DNA of 64,000 nt from Chloroflexota bacterium (GTDB taxonomy: Bacteria; Chloroflexota; Dehalococcoidia; Tepidiformales; Tepidiformaceae), in contig JAPPBY010000034.1 in the NCBI GenBank assembly GCA_026702615.1, forward strand, positions 1 to 64,000, in the 5' to 3' direction. Shown one piece after another: positions 53,181 to 61,629 of the stretch (its first letter is position 1; every line of letters starts with the position of its first letter). The translations under genes were made by a program, and so were the position numbers. Under the pieces are notes generated by a model. The model had not been told where the DNA came from. It saw only the letters and a program-made list of their open reading frames with translations, and searched no databases.

Positions 53181-53865
53181 CCCAGCGCACCTCCACCGGG
53201 TCGCAGCGCACGATCCGGTCCACGTACACCGCGGGCGTATGGATTTCGTCTGGGGACAGTTCCCCCGTCTCCACGATCTCCTCAACCTCCGCGATCACGA
53301 GGTCGGCGGCCGTCGCCATGACCGCATTGAAGTTGCGGCCCGCCATCCGGTAGCTGAGGTTCCCCAGCCGGTCCGCCCGGTGCGCCTTCAAGATGGCCAC
53401 GTCGGCGCGCAGCGGGCGTTCCAGCAGCCACTCCTCCCCCTGCCACGACAGCACGTCTTTCCCCTCCGCCACCTGGGTGCCCACCCCCGTGCGCGTCAGG
53501 AACCCCCCGATGCCCGCGCCCCCCGCCCGGATGCGCTCCGCCAGGGTTCCCTGCGGCACCAGCTCAAGCTCCACCTCGCCGGCGCGATACTGCTCCTCGA
53601 AGCGGCTGGCACGGGCCGAGGAGGCCCGCACCGCGAAGCTCGCGATCGCCTTCGCGATCTGGCGGTCCTCGCACAGCTCGTCGAGCCGGTCCCCGAAGCC
53701 GATGTTGGTCGCCATCACCGTCAGGTTGCGCGTGCCCCGCCGCTTCAGGGCGAAGATAAGGTTCGTCGGCGAGCTTGCCGAGACGAACCCCCCGACCATC
53801 ACGCGTGCGCCGTCGCTGATTCCGTCCAGGGCTGCGTCGGTCGTCTCGTAGATGGTTGCGGTCAT
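53170..53865 (-). CDS. CoA-transferase subunit A
   Basis: A 231-aa family I CoA-transferase alpha subunit. The glycine-rich CoA site is IRAGGAGIGGFLTRTGVGT, preceded by GARVMVGGFVSASSPTNLI. It is transcribed divergently from the SDR gene cluster at 53955 (89-bp gap), so both may be involved in the same acyl-CoA or hydroxy-acid pathway. Confidence 0.93.
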   Translation of the reverse strand: MTATIYETTDAALDGISDGARVMVGGFVSASSPTNLIFALKRRGTRNLTVMATNIGFGDRLDELCEDRQIAKAIASFAVRASSARASRFEEQYRAGEVELELVPQGTLAERIRAGGAGIGGFLTRTGVGTQVAEGKDVLSWQGEEWLLERPLRADVAILKAHRADRLGNLSYRMAGRNFNAVMATAADLVIAEVEEIVETGELSPDEIHTPAVYVDRIVRCDPVEVRWDGR

Positions 53866-53954
53866 CGCTCGTTCACTCGTGCTGAGGAGTCTGGCCGAAA
53901 GGCGTAGGCTGCGCGAACCCACGTCACGGCGTCAAAGCCCGGAAGGAGAGAATT

Positions 53955-54761
53955 ATGGCGGGAGAGCTCGAAGGCAAGGTTTCCATCATCACCGGCGGAG
54001 GCTCGGGCATGGGCCGCTCGTCGGCCCTGATGTTTGCGCGAGAAGGCGCCGCCGTTGCCATCGCCGACGTCAACGATGAGGGCGGCGAGCAGGTCGCGGC
54101 TCAGATCGAGGACAGCGGCGGGAACGCCCTCTTCGTCCACACCGACACGTCCAGCGAGGCGGACGTGCTCAACGTCGTGTCGAAGACCGTCGAGAAGTTC
54201 GGCCGGCTCGACTCTATGGTCACCGCCGCGGGCATCTCCTACGCCAACTACGTCGAGGGTGACGAGGCCACCGACCCCTTCCTCCACCCCGAGACGGCCA
54301 CCATCCTCAACAAGCCGACGGAGCGCTGGCAGAAGGTCATCGATGTCAACCTCACCGGCGTCATGCTCTGCGCCCGTGAGGCCGCCCGCCAGATGGTGGC
54401 CGAGGGCCACGGCGGCACCATCGTCAACTTCTCCTCGATCGCGGCCTACGGCCCCTCGCCCGGCATCATGGACTACTGCGTCGCGAAGGTCGGCGTTGTC
54501 ATGCTCACCCGCTGCTTCGCGGTTGAGTTCGGCCCCCACGGTATCCGCGTCAACGCCGTCGCCCCGGGCCCCATCGACACGCCCATGACGGCTTCCCTTC
54601 AGCGCACGGGCGCGCTCCAGCAGCAAGGCGGCGCACTCCCGCTCGGGCGCATGGCCCAGCCCGAAGAGGTAGCCGAGGCCGTCCTCTTCTTCACCAGCGA
54701 CCGCTCCAGCTACGTCACCGGCAAGACGCTGGGCGTCGACGGCGGCACCAACACCGTCTAG
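53955..54761 (+). CDS. Short-chain dehydrogenase/reductase, tandem copy 1
   Basis: A 268-aa classical SDR. TGGGSGMG is the NAD(P) site, the family's NNAG stands as TAAG in VTAAGISYAN, the catalytic Ser is in VNFSSIAAYG and YCVAK is Y-x3-K. An insertion after the NNAG place (EGDEATDPFLHPETATIL) is shared by all four copies. The ATG has GGAAGGAGAG upstream. 15 bp separate it from copy 2. Confidence 0.93.
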   Translation: MAGELEGKVSIITGGGSGMGRSSALMFAREGAAVAIADVNDEGGEQVAAQIEDSGGNALFVHTDTSSEADVLNVVSKTVEKFGRLDSMVTAAGISYANYVEGDEATDPFLHPETATILNKPTERWQKVIDVNLTGVMLCAREAARQMVAEGHGGTIVNFSSIAAYGPSPGIMDYCVAKVGVVMLTRCFAVEFGPHGIRVNAVAPGPIDTPMTASLQRTGALQQQGGALPLGRMAQPEEVAEAVLFFTSDRSSYVTGKTLGVDGGTNTV

Positions 54762-54776
54762 GCGGAGAAGAGAGCC

Positions 54777-55583
54777 ATGGCAGGAGAGCTCGAAGGCAGG
54801 GTTTCCATCGTGACCGGCGGCGGTTCCGGCATGGGCCGGGCGACGGCCCTCATGTTCGCCCGCGAGGGTGCGGCCGTCGCCATCGCCGACGTCAACGACG
54901 AGGGCGGCGAGGCCACCGCGGCCCAGATCGACGACCTCGGCGGGGACTCCCTCTTCGTCCACACCGATGTCTCCCGCGAGGAGGACGTCGTCAACGTCGT
55001 CGCGGAGGCGGCCGGCAAATTCGGCCGCCTCGACTCGATGGTCGCCGCCGCCGGTATCTCCTACGCCAACTACGTCGAGGGCGACGACGCCACCGACCCC
55101 TTCCTCCACCCCGAGACGGGCGCCAGCCTGAACAAGCCAACCGAGCAGTGGCAGAAGGTCATCGACGTCAACCTCACCGGCGTCATGCTCTGCGGCCGCG
55201 AGGCTGCCCGGCAGATGGTGAACGAGGGGCACGGCGGCACGATCGTCAACTTTGCTTCAATCCTCTCCTACAACCCCTCCCCCACCCTCATGGACTACTG
55301 CGTCTCGAAGGCGGGGGTCGTCATGCTCACTCGCTGCTTCGCCGCCGAGTTCGGCCCCCACGGCATCCGCGTCAACGCCGTCGCCCCGGGCCCTATCGAG
55401 ACACCCATGCTGGCCCGTGTGCACAGGGCGAGCGGCGGCAGCGGGCAGGGCGGCCACCTGCCCCTGCAACGTACCGCCAAGCCCGAAGAGGTCGCCGATG
55501 TCGTCCTCTTCTTCACCAGCGACCGCTCCAGCTACGTCACCGGCAAGACCCTCGGCGTAGATGGCGGCACTAACACCGTCTAG
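54777..55583 (+). CDS. Short-chain dehydrogenase/reductase, tandem copy 2
   Basis: A 268-aa paralog of copy 1 with the same motifs (TGGGSGMG, VAAAGISYAN, YCVSK). The N-terminal codons are nearly identical to copies 1, 3 and 4 at the DNA level, which points to recent duplication or gene conversion. The most variable part is the loop near the C-terminus (RVHRASGGSGQGGHLPLQR), which covers the substrate pocket. Confidence 0.93.
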   Translation: MAGELEGRVSIVTGGGSGMGRATALMFAREGAAVAIADVNDEGGEATAAQIDDLGGDSLFVHTDVSREEDVVNVVAEAAGKFGRLDSMVAAAGISYANYVEGDDATDPFLHPETGASLNKPTEQWQKVIDVNLTGVMLCGREAARQMVNEGHGGTIVNFASILSYNPSPTLMDYCVSKAGVVMLTRCFAAEFGPHGIRVNAVAPGPIETPMLARVHRASGGSGQGGHLPLQRTAKPEEVADVVLFFTSDRSSYVTGKTLGVDGGTNTV

Positions 55584-55598
55584 GGGGAGAGGAGAACC

Positions 55599-56408
55599 AT
55601 GGCAGGAGAGCTCGAAGGCAAGGTTTCCATCATCACCGGCGGCGGTTCCGGCATGGGCCGCTCCGCAGCCCTGATGTTCGCGCGTGAGGGCGCCGCCGTC
55701 GCCATCGCCTACGTCAACGACGAGGGCGGCGAGCAGACCGCCGCCCAGATCGAAGACCTCGGTGGCGACGCACTCTTCATGCACACCGACGTGTCTAGCG
55801 AGACGGACGTCGTCAGCGTCGTCTCGGAGACGGCCGCCAGGTTTGGCCGGCTCGACTCGATGGTCACGGCTGCCGGCATCTCCTACGCCAACTACGTGGA
55901 GGGCGACGACGACACCGACCCCTTCCTCCATCCCGAGGCGGCGAGCAACCTCAACAGGCCCACGGAGTTCTGGCGGAAGGTCCTTGATGTGAACCTCACG
56001 GGCGTCATGCTCTGCGCCCGCGAGGCGGCCCGCCAGATGGTGGCCGAGGGCCACGGCGGCGCGATCGTCAACTTCGCCTCGATCAACGCCTACAACCCCT
56101 CGCCCCTCCTGACGGACTACAGCGTTTCGAAGGCCGGCGTCGTCATGCTGACCCGCTGCTTCGCGGTTGAGTTCGGCCCCCGGGGCATCCGCGTCAACGC
56201 CGTCGCCCCCGGCCCTATCGAGACGCCCATGCTGGCGCGCGTGCACAGGGCTACTCGCGGGACCGCGGACCCCTGGGGAAATGTCCCGCTCGGGCGCACC
56301 GCCGACCCGGACGAGGTCGCCGAGGCAGCGCTCTTCCTCACCAGCGACCGTTCCAGCTACGTCACGGGCAAGACGCTCGGCGTGGACGGCGGCATCGATA
56401 CCGTCTAG
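55599..56408 (+). CDS. Short-chain dehydrogenase/reductase, tandem copy 3
   Basis: A 269-aa paralog; the catalytic Y-x3-K is YSVSK. One change is AIAYVNDEGG where copies 1, 2 and 4 have AIADVNDEGG at the end of beta-2; Asp there usually indicates NAD preference, so copy 3 may differ in coenzyme. The substrate loop reads RVHRATRGTADPWGNVPLGR. Confidence 0.93.
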   Translation: MAGELEGKVSIITGGGSGMGRSAALMFAREGAAVAIAYVNDEGGEQTAAQIEDLGGDALFMHTDVSSETDVVSVVSETAARFGRLDSMVTAAGISYANYVEGDDDTDPFLHPEAASNLNRPTEFWRKVLDVNLTGVMLCAREAARQMVAEGHGGAIVNFASINAYNPSPLLTDYSVSKAGVVMLTRCFAVEFGPRGIRVNAVAPGPIETPMLARVHRATRGTADPWGNVPLGRTADPDEVAEAALFLTSDRSSYVTGKTLGVDGGIDTV

Positions 56409-56456
56409 CGGCCGCGCCCTGGCGCTGCCATATCAACAGAACCAGAGGAGAGAACC

Positions 56457-57266
56457 ATGGCAGGAGAGCTTGAAGGCAGGGTTTCCATCGTGACTGGCGG
56501 CGGGTCCGGCATGGGTCGGGCGACGTCGCTGCTGCTTGCCCGCGAGGGCGCAGCCGTCGCCATTGCCGACGTCAACGACGAGGGCGGCGAGCAGACCGCC
56601 GCCCAGATCGAGGATCTGGGCGGAGAATCCCTCTTCGTCCACACCGATGTCTCCAGCGAGCAGGATGTCGCCAATGCCGTCGCCGAAGCGGCCGGCAGGT
56701 TCGGCAAGCTCGACTCGATCGTCACGGCTGCCGGCATCTCCTACGCCAACTACCTCGAGGGTGACGACGACACCGACCCCTTCCTCCACCCCACGGAGGC
56801 TGGGTCCAGCCTCAACCGGCCCACCGAGTTCTGGCAGAAGGTCATCGACGTCAATCTCACGGGCGTCATGCTCTGTGCGCGCGAGGCCGCCCGCCAGATG
56901 GTCAAGGAGGGCCACGGCGGCACGATCGTCAACTTCGCCTCGACGGCCGCCTACAACCCCTCGCCCAACATGACCGACTACTGTGTCTCGAAGACCGGCG
57001 TGGTCATGCTGACGCGCTGCTTCGCCGAAGAGTTCGGCCCCCACGGCATCCGTGTCAACGCCGTCGCTCCCGGACCCATCGAGACGCCCATGCTCGCGCG
57101 CGTGCACCGCGCCCGCGGCGATGCCGGTAGCTTCAACTCCCTGCCCCTGGGCCGCACGGCCCAGCCCGAGGAGGTTGCCGAGCTCGTCCTGTTCTTCACC
57201 AGCGAGCGTTCGAGCTACGTCACCGGCAAGACGCTGGGCGTCGACGGGGGCACGAGCACGCTGTAG
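56457..57266 (+). CDS. Short-chain dehydrogenase/reductase, tandem copy 4
   Basis: A 269-aa paralog with YCVSK as Y-x3-K and RVHRARGDAGSFNSLPLGR as substrate loop. Upstream spacing (48 bp) is greater than between the other copies. Its stop codon is part of an 11-bp inverted repeat that also holds the stop of the convergent gene. Confidence 0.93.
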   Translation: MAGELEGRVSIVTGGGSGMGRATSLLLAREGAAVAIADVNDEGGEQTAAQIEDLGGESLFVHTDVSSEQDVANAVAEAAGRFGKLDSIVTAAGISYANYLEGDDDTDPFLHPTEAGSSLNRPTEFWQKVIDVNLTGVMLCAREAARQMVKEGHGGTIVNFASTAAYNPSPNMTDYCVSKTGVVMLTRCFAEEFGPHGIRVNAVAPGPIETPMLARVHRARGDAGSFNSLPLGRTAQPEEVAELVLFFTSERSSYVTGKTLGVDGGTSTL

Positions 57267-57287
57267 GGACGAAGCCCGTCCCTACAG
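57261..57287. terminator. Bidirectional hairpin spanning both stop codons
   Basis: CTGTAGGGACG (57261-57271) and CGTCCCTACAG (57277-57287) pair perfectly over 11 bases around the loop AAGCC. The TAG stops of SDR copy 4 and of the convergent gene both lie in the stem. No T-run follows, so if it terminates transcription it does so without the classical U-tract. Confidence 0.6.
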
Positions 57288-57683
57288 CTCCTCGAGCGGG
57301 CGCGATGGCCCCTGCGAGACGATCTCGTCGAGCGCCAGGAGCGCCTCGAGCGTGTCCTGCACGCGCAGCGGCACCGCGAACTCGCGCGGGATCAGCGGCC
57401 GGTTGATCGCCGCGAAGAAGAACTCCCGCGCGTACTTCGGCACGTCGGCCTCGGTCAGCAGCAAGAGCCCGTAGTTCGCCTGCCGCACGAGCCGTTCCGC
57501 CACCTGTTCATGCGGCGGCCCCAGCGGTTGCTCCGAACCGTCGTCGATGCCCAGCGCGATCGGCCGCGTGCTCTCGTGGAACGGCCCCTCGCCCTCGTAC
57601 GAGATGCGCATATAGGTGATGACGTGCCCGTCTGCACTCTTTTCGGTGCAGAGCCCGCCGATCCGTTCGAACCGTCCCCGCAT
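57282..57683 (-). CDS. Hypothetical protein
   Basis: A 133-aa protein of unrecognised family. RFERIGGLCTEKSADGHVITYMRISYEGEG suggests a beta-rich N-terminus, LTEADVPKYAREFFFAAINRPLIP a helical middle. ATG 57683 is chosen over the longer frame. It is convergent with SDR copy 4. Confidence 0.65.
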   Translation of the reverse strand: MRGRFERIGGLCTEKSADGHVITYMRISYEGEGPFHESTRPIALGIDDGSEQPLGPPHEQVAERLVRQANYGLLLLTEADVPKYAREFFFAAINRPLIPREFAVPLRVQDTLEALLALDEIVSQGPSRPLEEL

Positions 57684-57868
57684 TGCAGCCTCCCCGGCCG
57701 CCCCCGGCCCGCCGATCGTTAGGGGTTTCGCAGGGGGATCGCAACCCCTCGACCCTCGCGCAAGCCCCACCACGCTTCGTGTTGCCCAACATTACGAAGT
57801 CTTAACGTTCGACGGGCGGCATGGGCGCGGGAGTCGTACGCTAGAAGCAGGCTGGAGGTGAGCGTGGC

Positions 57869-58288
57869 ATGAAGTGCGAATTCCTGACGCTCGCCGACGC
57901 CGCCCAGGTCCAGGGCGACCGCATCCTCATCCTCGGCCGCGGCCTCCGCTGCCTCACCACGGGCGAAGGCTTCCCCTTCAAGCACCACCTGGGGGTTGCC
58001 GCGAGCCTCCTCGTCGGCGGCGTCGAGACGAACCAGCCCCACCACTACGCCTTCCGGGTGAGCCCCGAGGACTCCGCGAACGAGTTCGTGGATGTCGAGG
58101 GCGACTTCGAGAAGGCGCGTCCCGACGACACGCCTCTCGACGACGACCAGCACATGCTGCTCGCCGCCAACCTCGCCCCGAGCTTCGAGAGCGCCGGCGC
58201 CTACGTCCTGCGCATGCTCGTCGATGGCGAGGAGCTCGCCCGCACCAACTTCACAGTGCTCGACTCGGCCCCCGCACCCACCTCCTGA
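57869..58288 (+). CDS. DUF6941-type hypothetical protein
   Basis: A 139-aa protein resembling the DUF6941 group: MKCEFLTLADAAQVQGDRILILG at the start, an immunoglobulin-like strand pattern, and SFESAGAYVLRMLVDGEELARTNFTVLD at the end. Function is unknown. The start is preceded by GGAGGTGAGCGTGGC. The 185-bp region before it probably holds its promoter. Confidence 0.75.
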   Translation: MKCEFLTLADAAQVQGDRILILGRGLRCLTTGEGFPFKHHLGVAASLLVGGVETNQPHHYAFRVSPEDSANEFVDVEGDFEKARPDDTPLDDDQHMLLAANLAPSFESAGAYVLRMLVDGEELARTNFTVLDSAPAPTS

Positions 58289-58329
58289 ACCCCTCCCCCT
58301 CCCCTCTGGAGCGCCCCATCCCAGCCGTG

Positions 58330-60000
58330 CTAGGCTCGTAGTGAGTTGGGGACTCGTCTAATGGTAGGACAGCGGATTCTGGATCCGTATGTGGGGGTTC
58401 GACTCCTCCGTCCCCAGCCATACTGGACTGTACTGCGAACTCCCTCGGGCAGCTCGACCTCAGCCGCGTCCCCGCCGCCGATCGCGCTGTCCGGCGGCGT
58501 CGGGATGGTGTAGCGGACTGTCGCCGTCCCGGGCTTGATCACGATCTCCTTCACGAAGGAGTTGATGAACGCCTTCGACTCGGTGAGGTCGCTGGTTCGC
58601 AAGAACTCGCTCATCTCCTGTGCGAAGGCCGTGATCGTCTCGACGCTGTCCAGCACCGCGCGACGCTCCGCGAGCGCGCTGCGCGCATCCTCGACCGCCG
58701 TCTCGAGGCGCTCCTGACGCTCCTGGTGCTGCCTGATGCGGGGCAGGATGTCGTTGATCTCAAGGTCGGAGGTCTCGACGGCGTGCCAGAGCCGGTCCAT
58801 CCGGCGGCGTACCTCGGCCACCTCTGCCTCGAGCGTCTCCAGCTTCGCGCGCTCCTCTCGCGCTACCCCATCCATCTCCTCGTCGACGAGCCGCACGAGG
58901 TCTCGGACGTTGGACTCGGTGAGGATGTGCTCGCGGATCTGGTCGATGATCAGCCGCTCGAACCGCTTCGCGTTCAGGCGCGGCGTCTCGCAGGTTCCAC
59001 TGCCCCGCTTCAGGAGGGACTGGCAGACGTAGTAGGTGTACTTGCCGCTCTTCGCCTCCGCGGCAGTGAGCGCCCGGCGGCACCCTCGACACTTGACCAG
59101 GCCGCTGAGCAGGTAGGGGCTGCCGGCACGCCGGGGGTGCAGTTGCGCGGGAGCCTTGGCCTTCAAGGTCGCCGCGACCTGCTGGAACACCTCGCGGGAG
59201 ACGATCGCGGGGAAGGCGTCCTCGACACGTACGGGCGGCAGCCCGTCCTTGGCGGTGACGCCCCAGAGCAGCGTTCCCGTGTAGGTCTCGTTGGCGAGCA
59301 TCTGGTGGATGGTCGTCTTGTTCCAGCGCTTGCCGGCCGGGCTCGGGATTCCCTCGGCGTTGAGGGTCTTGCTGATGTCGAGCACGCTCCGGTCCTGCAG
59401 CGCCAGCTCGAAGATGCGCCGGACAAGGCCGTCGGCGGGGGGGTCCAGTGCCAGCCGCGGTCGCGTCCGGGGACCGTCCTCGACCTGCACCTTGCGGTAG
59501 CCGTACGGGGCGCGGGGAGCGACCCAGAACCCGCGCGAAGCGGACTCGCGGAGTCCGCGCATCACCTCCTGCGCCAGGTTCTCGCTGTAGAACTCGTCGA
59601 CGCTCTCGATGATCGCCTCCATGAGCTTGCCGGTGGGGGAGTCGTCGGCGTGCTCGGTGATGGAGACGACGCGGACGCCGCGGCGGCGCAGCATCGACTT
59701 GAAGGCGACGGCGTGCTCGCGCTTGCGGGTGAAGCGGGAGAACTTCCAGACGAGGATCTCGCGGAAGGGGGCTTCGGTGCGCCCGGCGGCGTCCAGCATC
59801 CGACGGAACTGCGGACGGTCGGCGACGCGCCCGCTCTCTGCTTCGTCGACGAACTCGCCCACGACGACGTAGTTGTTCTTCTCGGCGTAGTCGCGAAGCG
59901 CGCGGAGTTGGGCGGCGACGGAGAGGTCGACGTCCTGGCGGTCGCTGGAGACGCGGGCGTAAAGGGCGGCGGGGGTCGGGTCGGGTCGCTGGTCGGGCAT
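58330..60000 (-). CDS. Large serine recombinase (integrase), reading through tRNA-Gln
   Basis: A 556-aa site-specific recombinase. The N-terminal catalytic domain has ALYARVSSDRQDVD with the catalytic Ser at residue 18; the recombinase domain has GIPSPAGKRWNKTTIHQML, and the zinc ribbon has CRGCRRALTAAEAKSGKY with Cys further on. A coiled coil follows (about 400-480). The last 30 or so residues (from about YGWGRRSRTPTYG) are encoded by the antisense of tRNA-Gln, and the stop lies beyond it, so the C-terminus is created or changed by integration. ATG 60000 has AAGGTGACCG upstream. Confidence 0.9.
   Translation of the reverse strand: MPDQRPDPTPAALYARVSSDRQDVDLSVAAQLRALRDYAEKNNYVVVGEFVDEAESGRVADRPQFRRMLDAAGRTEAPFREILVWKFSRFTRKREHAVAFKSMLRRRGVRVVSITEHADDSPTGKLMEAIIESVDEFYSENLAQEVMRGLRESASRGFWVAPRAPYGYRKVQVEDGPRTRPRLALDPPADGLVRRIFELALQDRSVLDISKTLNAEGIPSPAGKRWNKTTIHQMLANETYTGTLLWGVTAKDGLPPVRVEDAFPAIVSREVFQQVAATLKAKAPAQLHPRRAGSPYLLSGLVKCRGCRRALTAAEAKSGKYTYYVCQSLLKRGSGTCETPRLNAKRFERLIIDQIREHILTESNVRDLVRLVDEEMDGVAREERAKLETLEAEVAEVRRRMDRLWHAVETSDLEINDILPRIRQHQERQERLETAVEDARSALAERRAVLDSVETITAFAQEMSEFLRTSDLTESKAFINSFVKEIVIKPGTATVRYTIPTPPDSAIGGGDAAEVELPEGVRSTVQYGWGRRSRTPTYGSRIRCPTIRRVPNSLRA
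58347..58420 (+). tRNA. tRNA-Gln (anticodon CTG)
   Basis: A 74-base cloverleaf with encoded CCA. Acceptor stem TGGGGAC/GTCCCCA, anticodon stem GCGGA/TCCGT with loop TTCTGGA, T arm GGGGG-TTCGACT-CCTCC. The 3' half is the likely attachment site of the element that follows. Confidence 0.93.
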
Positions 60001-60223
60001 CGGTCACCTTTCCTTTGTCAGTGGGTCGCGCTCACATGGTAGCGCGTCGAGTCACACGGTTGATCGGTTCCTGTCAACGCGGATCAAGTGATTTCCGCAA
60101 TTAGTTGGGTTCTGGCCCGAAACGCGTTGCGAGGCCTTGATCTCGCTGCTAGCTTTTTTCGTTACAGAACGTCCATCCTAACACAGAAGCGGGCGATCCC
60201 GTCCCACCCACCAGGATTCAGCG
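60001..60223. promoter_or_regulatory. Divergent promoter region of the element
   Basis: A 223-bp region between the recombinase and the small HTH genes. TTGATC (60060-60065) and GATCAA (60082-60087) form an inverted repeat, and CTTGATC occurs again at 60136-60142. A short GCGAG...CTCGC hairpin is followed by TTTTTT near 60153. It probably holds both promoters and operators of the HTH proteins. Confidence 0.4.
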
Positions 60224-60412
60224 ATGCCAGCCCACGACGCAGGCCCCCGACCCCACCTCACCGAGGAGCAGGACGAGCAACGCCTGCGCGGGCTGCGCGC
60301 CCTCGCGCGGCTGATCGTGCGCCACCACCTCGCCGTCACTGCCGGCCGCCGGGCGTCCCGCAACGGCGCGCGACCGCAGACCCCCGGGGAGGAGGACCCC
60401 CATGCCGACTAG
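60224..60412 (+). CDS. Small hypothetical protein
   Basis: A 62-aa protein with a charged helix (LTEEQDEQRLRGLRALARLIVRHHL). No family is recognised. AGGATT lies just upstream of the ATG, and the gene overlaps the next start by 11 bp. Confidence 0.5.
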   Translation: MPAHDAGPRPHLTEEQDEQRLRGLRALARLIVRHHLAVTAGRRASRNGARPQTPGEEDPHAD

Positions 60413-60641
60413 CACCGCCCGCCCGACGGTCGAGGTCAAGACGCTGGCGTTCCGGGAGCGGCAGGCGCGGCTCAGCCTGAGCCAGAACGGGCTCGCCCGG
60501 CGGCTCGGCGTCACCTCCGGCCACCTCTCGCTCATCTTGAGCGGGCGCAGGCGGCCCTCCCCCGAGCTGCGCGGGCGGATGCTGTCGGTGCTCGGCGCTT
60601 CCTTCGACGATCTGTTCTACGTGGTGCACCCCGATGCGTAG
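60402..60641 (+). CDS. XRE-family HTH protein
   Basis: A 79-aa protein consisting of one HTH domain: LSLSQNGLARRLGVTSGHLSLILSG. GGGGAGGAGG precedes the ATG. It is the first of three adjacent HTH genes and probably regulates the element. Confidence 0.85.
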   Translation: MPTSTARPTVEVKTLAFRERQARLSLSQNGLARRLGVTSGHLSLILSGRRRPSPELRGRMLSVLGASFDDLFYVVHPDA

Positions 60642-60930
60642 CGCGCGGATCATCGTCCCGGAGCCAGACTTTCCGCCGGGCGTGGCGCTCATGCCCGAGG
60701 ACTTCGCGGAGCGGCTCGCGGCGGTCAAGGAGCGCACCGGGCTGCCCTGGGAGCGAATGGCCGTCTCGATGGGCGTGGACCCCCGCCAGCTCTGGCGCTG
60801 GCGGCACGGCGCGTCGCCGGGTGGCGGCGCGATGCTCTCGCTCGTGCGCTTCGCGACGCGGGTGCCGGAGGGCCTCGGCGAGCTGCTCGACGAGGAGGTC
60901 ATCGTCGTGCGCCCGGAGCAGAGGCGCTGA
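60634..60930 (+). CDS. HTH protein
   Basis: A 98-aa protein with an HTH-like core (FAERLAAVKERTGLPWERMAVSMGVDPRQLWRWRHG). Its ATG overlaps the end of the preceding gene. The PEDFAERL and WRWRHG pieces are shared in pattern with the next gene, so these are diverged tandem paralogs. Confidence 0.8.
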   Translation: MRSARIIVPEPDFPPGVALMPEDFAERLAAVKERTGLPWERMAVSMGVDPRQLWRWRHGASPGGGAMLSLVRFATRVPEGLGELLDEEVIVVRPEQRR

Positions 60931-61245
60931 ATGGGACGACCGCAGCGCCACGTCTACCACGTCGAGCCGTCGCGCTTCCCGCCCGACTTCCCCGAGCGCC
61001 TCGAGCGCCTGCGGGAGGGGGCGGGGCTGAGCGGACGCGGCCTGGCGCGCGCGCTGCGCGTCGACGCGCGCACGCTGCGGCGCTGGCGCAACGGCACGGC
61101 GCCCGGCCCCGGCCACCTCTACCGGCTGTTCTGCTTCGCGCTCGAACGTGGGTTGCTGCACTGCCTGCTGCCGGGCGGGCGACCCCACGGGTCAGGACCT
61201 ATCCGGGGCGGCGCCTGCGCCGCTCGGACTTCACGAAGCGGATGA
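60931..61245 (+). CDS. HTH protein
   Basis: A 104-aa HTH protein (FPPDFPERLERLREGAG, LSGRGLARALRVDARTLRRWRNG). It starts directly after the stop of the previous gene. The last 15 or so residues overlap the convergent XRE gene and may not be conserved. Confidence 0.78.
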   Translation: MGRPQRHVYHVEPSRFPPDFPERLERLREGAGLSGRGLARALRVDARTLRRWRNGTAPGPGHLYRLFCFALERGLLHCLLPGGRPHGSGPIRGGACAARTSRSG

Positions 61246-61561
61246 AGTTGCGGATCGTCTCGATGTCCTCCGCGGGGAGGCCGACGAGGGCGTCGCGGAA
61301 CGCGACCTCGGCTTCCCTGAGCAGCTCCGCGTGCAGCGCGTCGAGTCCCTCGAGCGCCGCGGGGGTGGTCGCGCAGTGGTAGGCGATCGCGGCGAGGTTC
61401 TCCTGGTTGGGCCGCATCCGGCCCGCCTCCCAGCCCCAGACCGTGTGCGCGTCCACGCCCACGAGCTCGGCGAGGCGCTTCTGGGTGTGGCCGGACTGCG
61501 TGCGGGCCTTGCGGATGCGCGCTCCGTGCTCCTTCCAGCGGTAGCGCTCGTCCTCGGTCAT
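61199..61561 (-). CDS. XRE-family HTH protein
   Basis: A 120-aa protein with a classical XRE domain (ARIRKARTQSGHTQKRLAELVGVDAHTVWGWEAGRMRPNQENL) and a helical C-terminus. It is convergent with and overlaps the HTH gene at 60931. ATG 61561 is chosen; ATG 61597 is possible. Confidence 0.85.
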   Translation of the reverse strand: MTEDERYRWKEHGARIRKARTQSGHTQKRLAELVGVDAHTVWGWEAGRMRPNQENLAAIAYHCATTPAALEGLDALHAELLREAEVAFRDALVGLPAEDIETIRNFIRFVKSERRRRRPG

Positions 61562-61629
61562 GCCCTGCTCGTCGCCCTCTTCCCTCGCTACCAGCATAGG
61601 ACGCCCGTATCGCGCGACACATCCCGGCC

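Noticed and set aside
58726-60042. Plus-strand frame opposite the recombinase
   Set aside because: No family features; the minus strand codes the recombinase.
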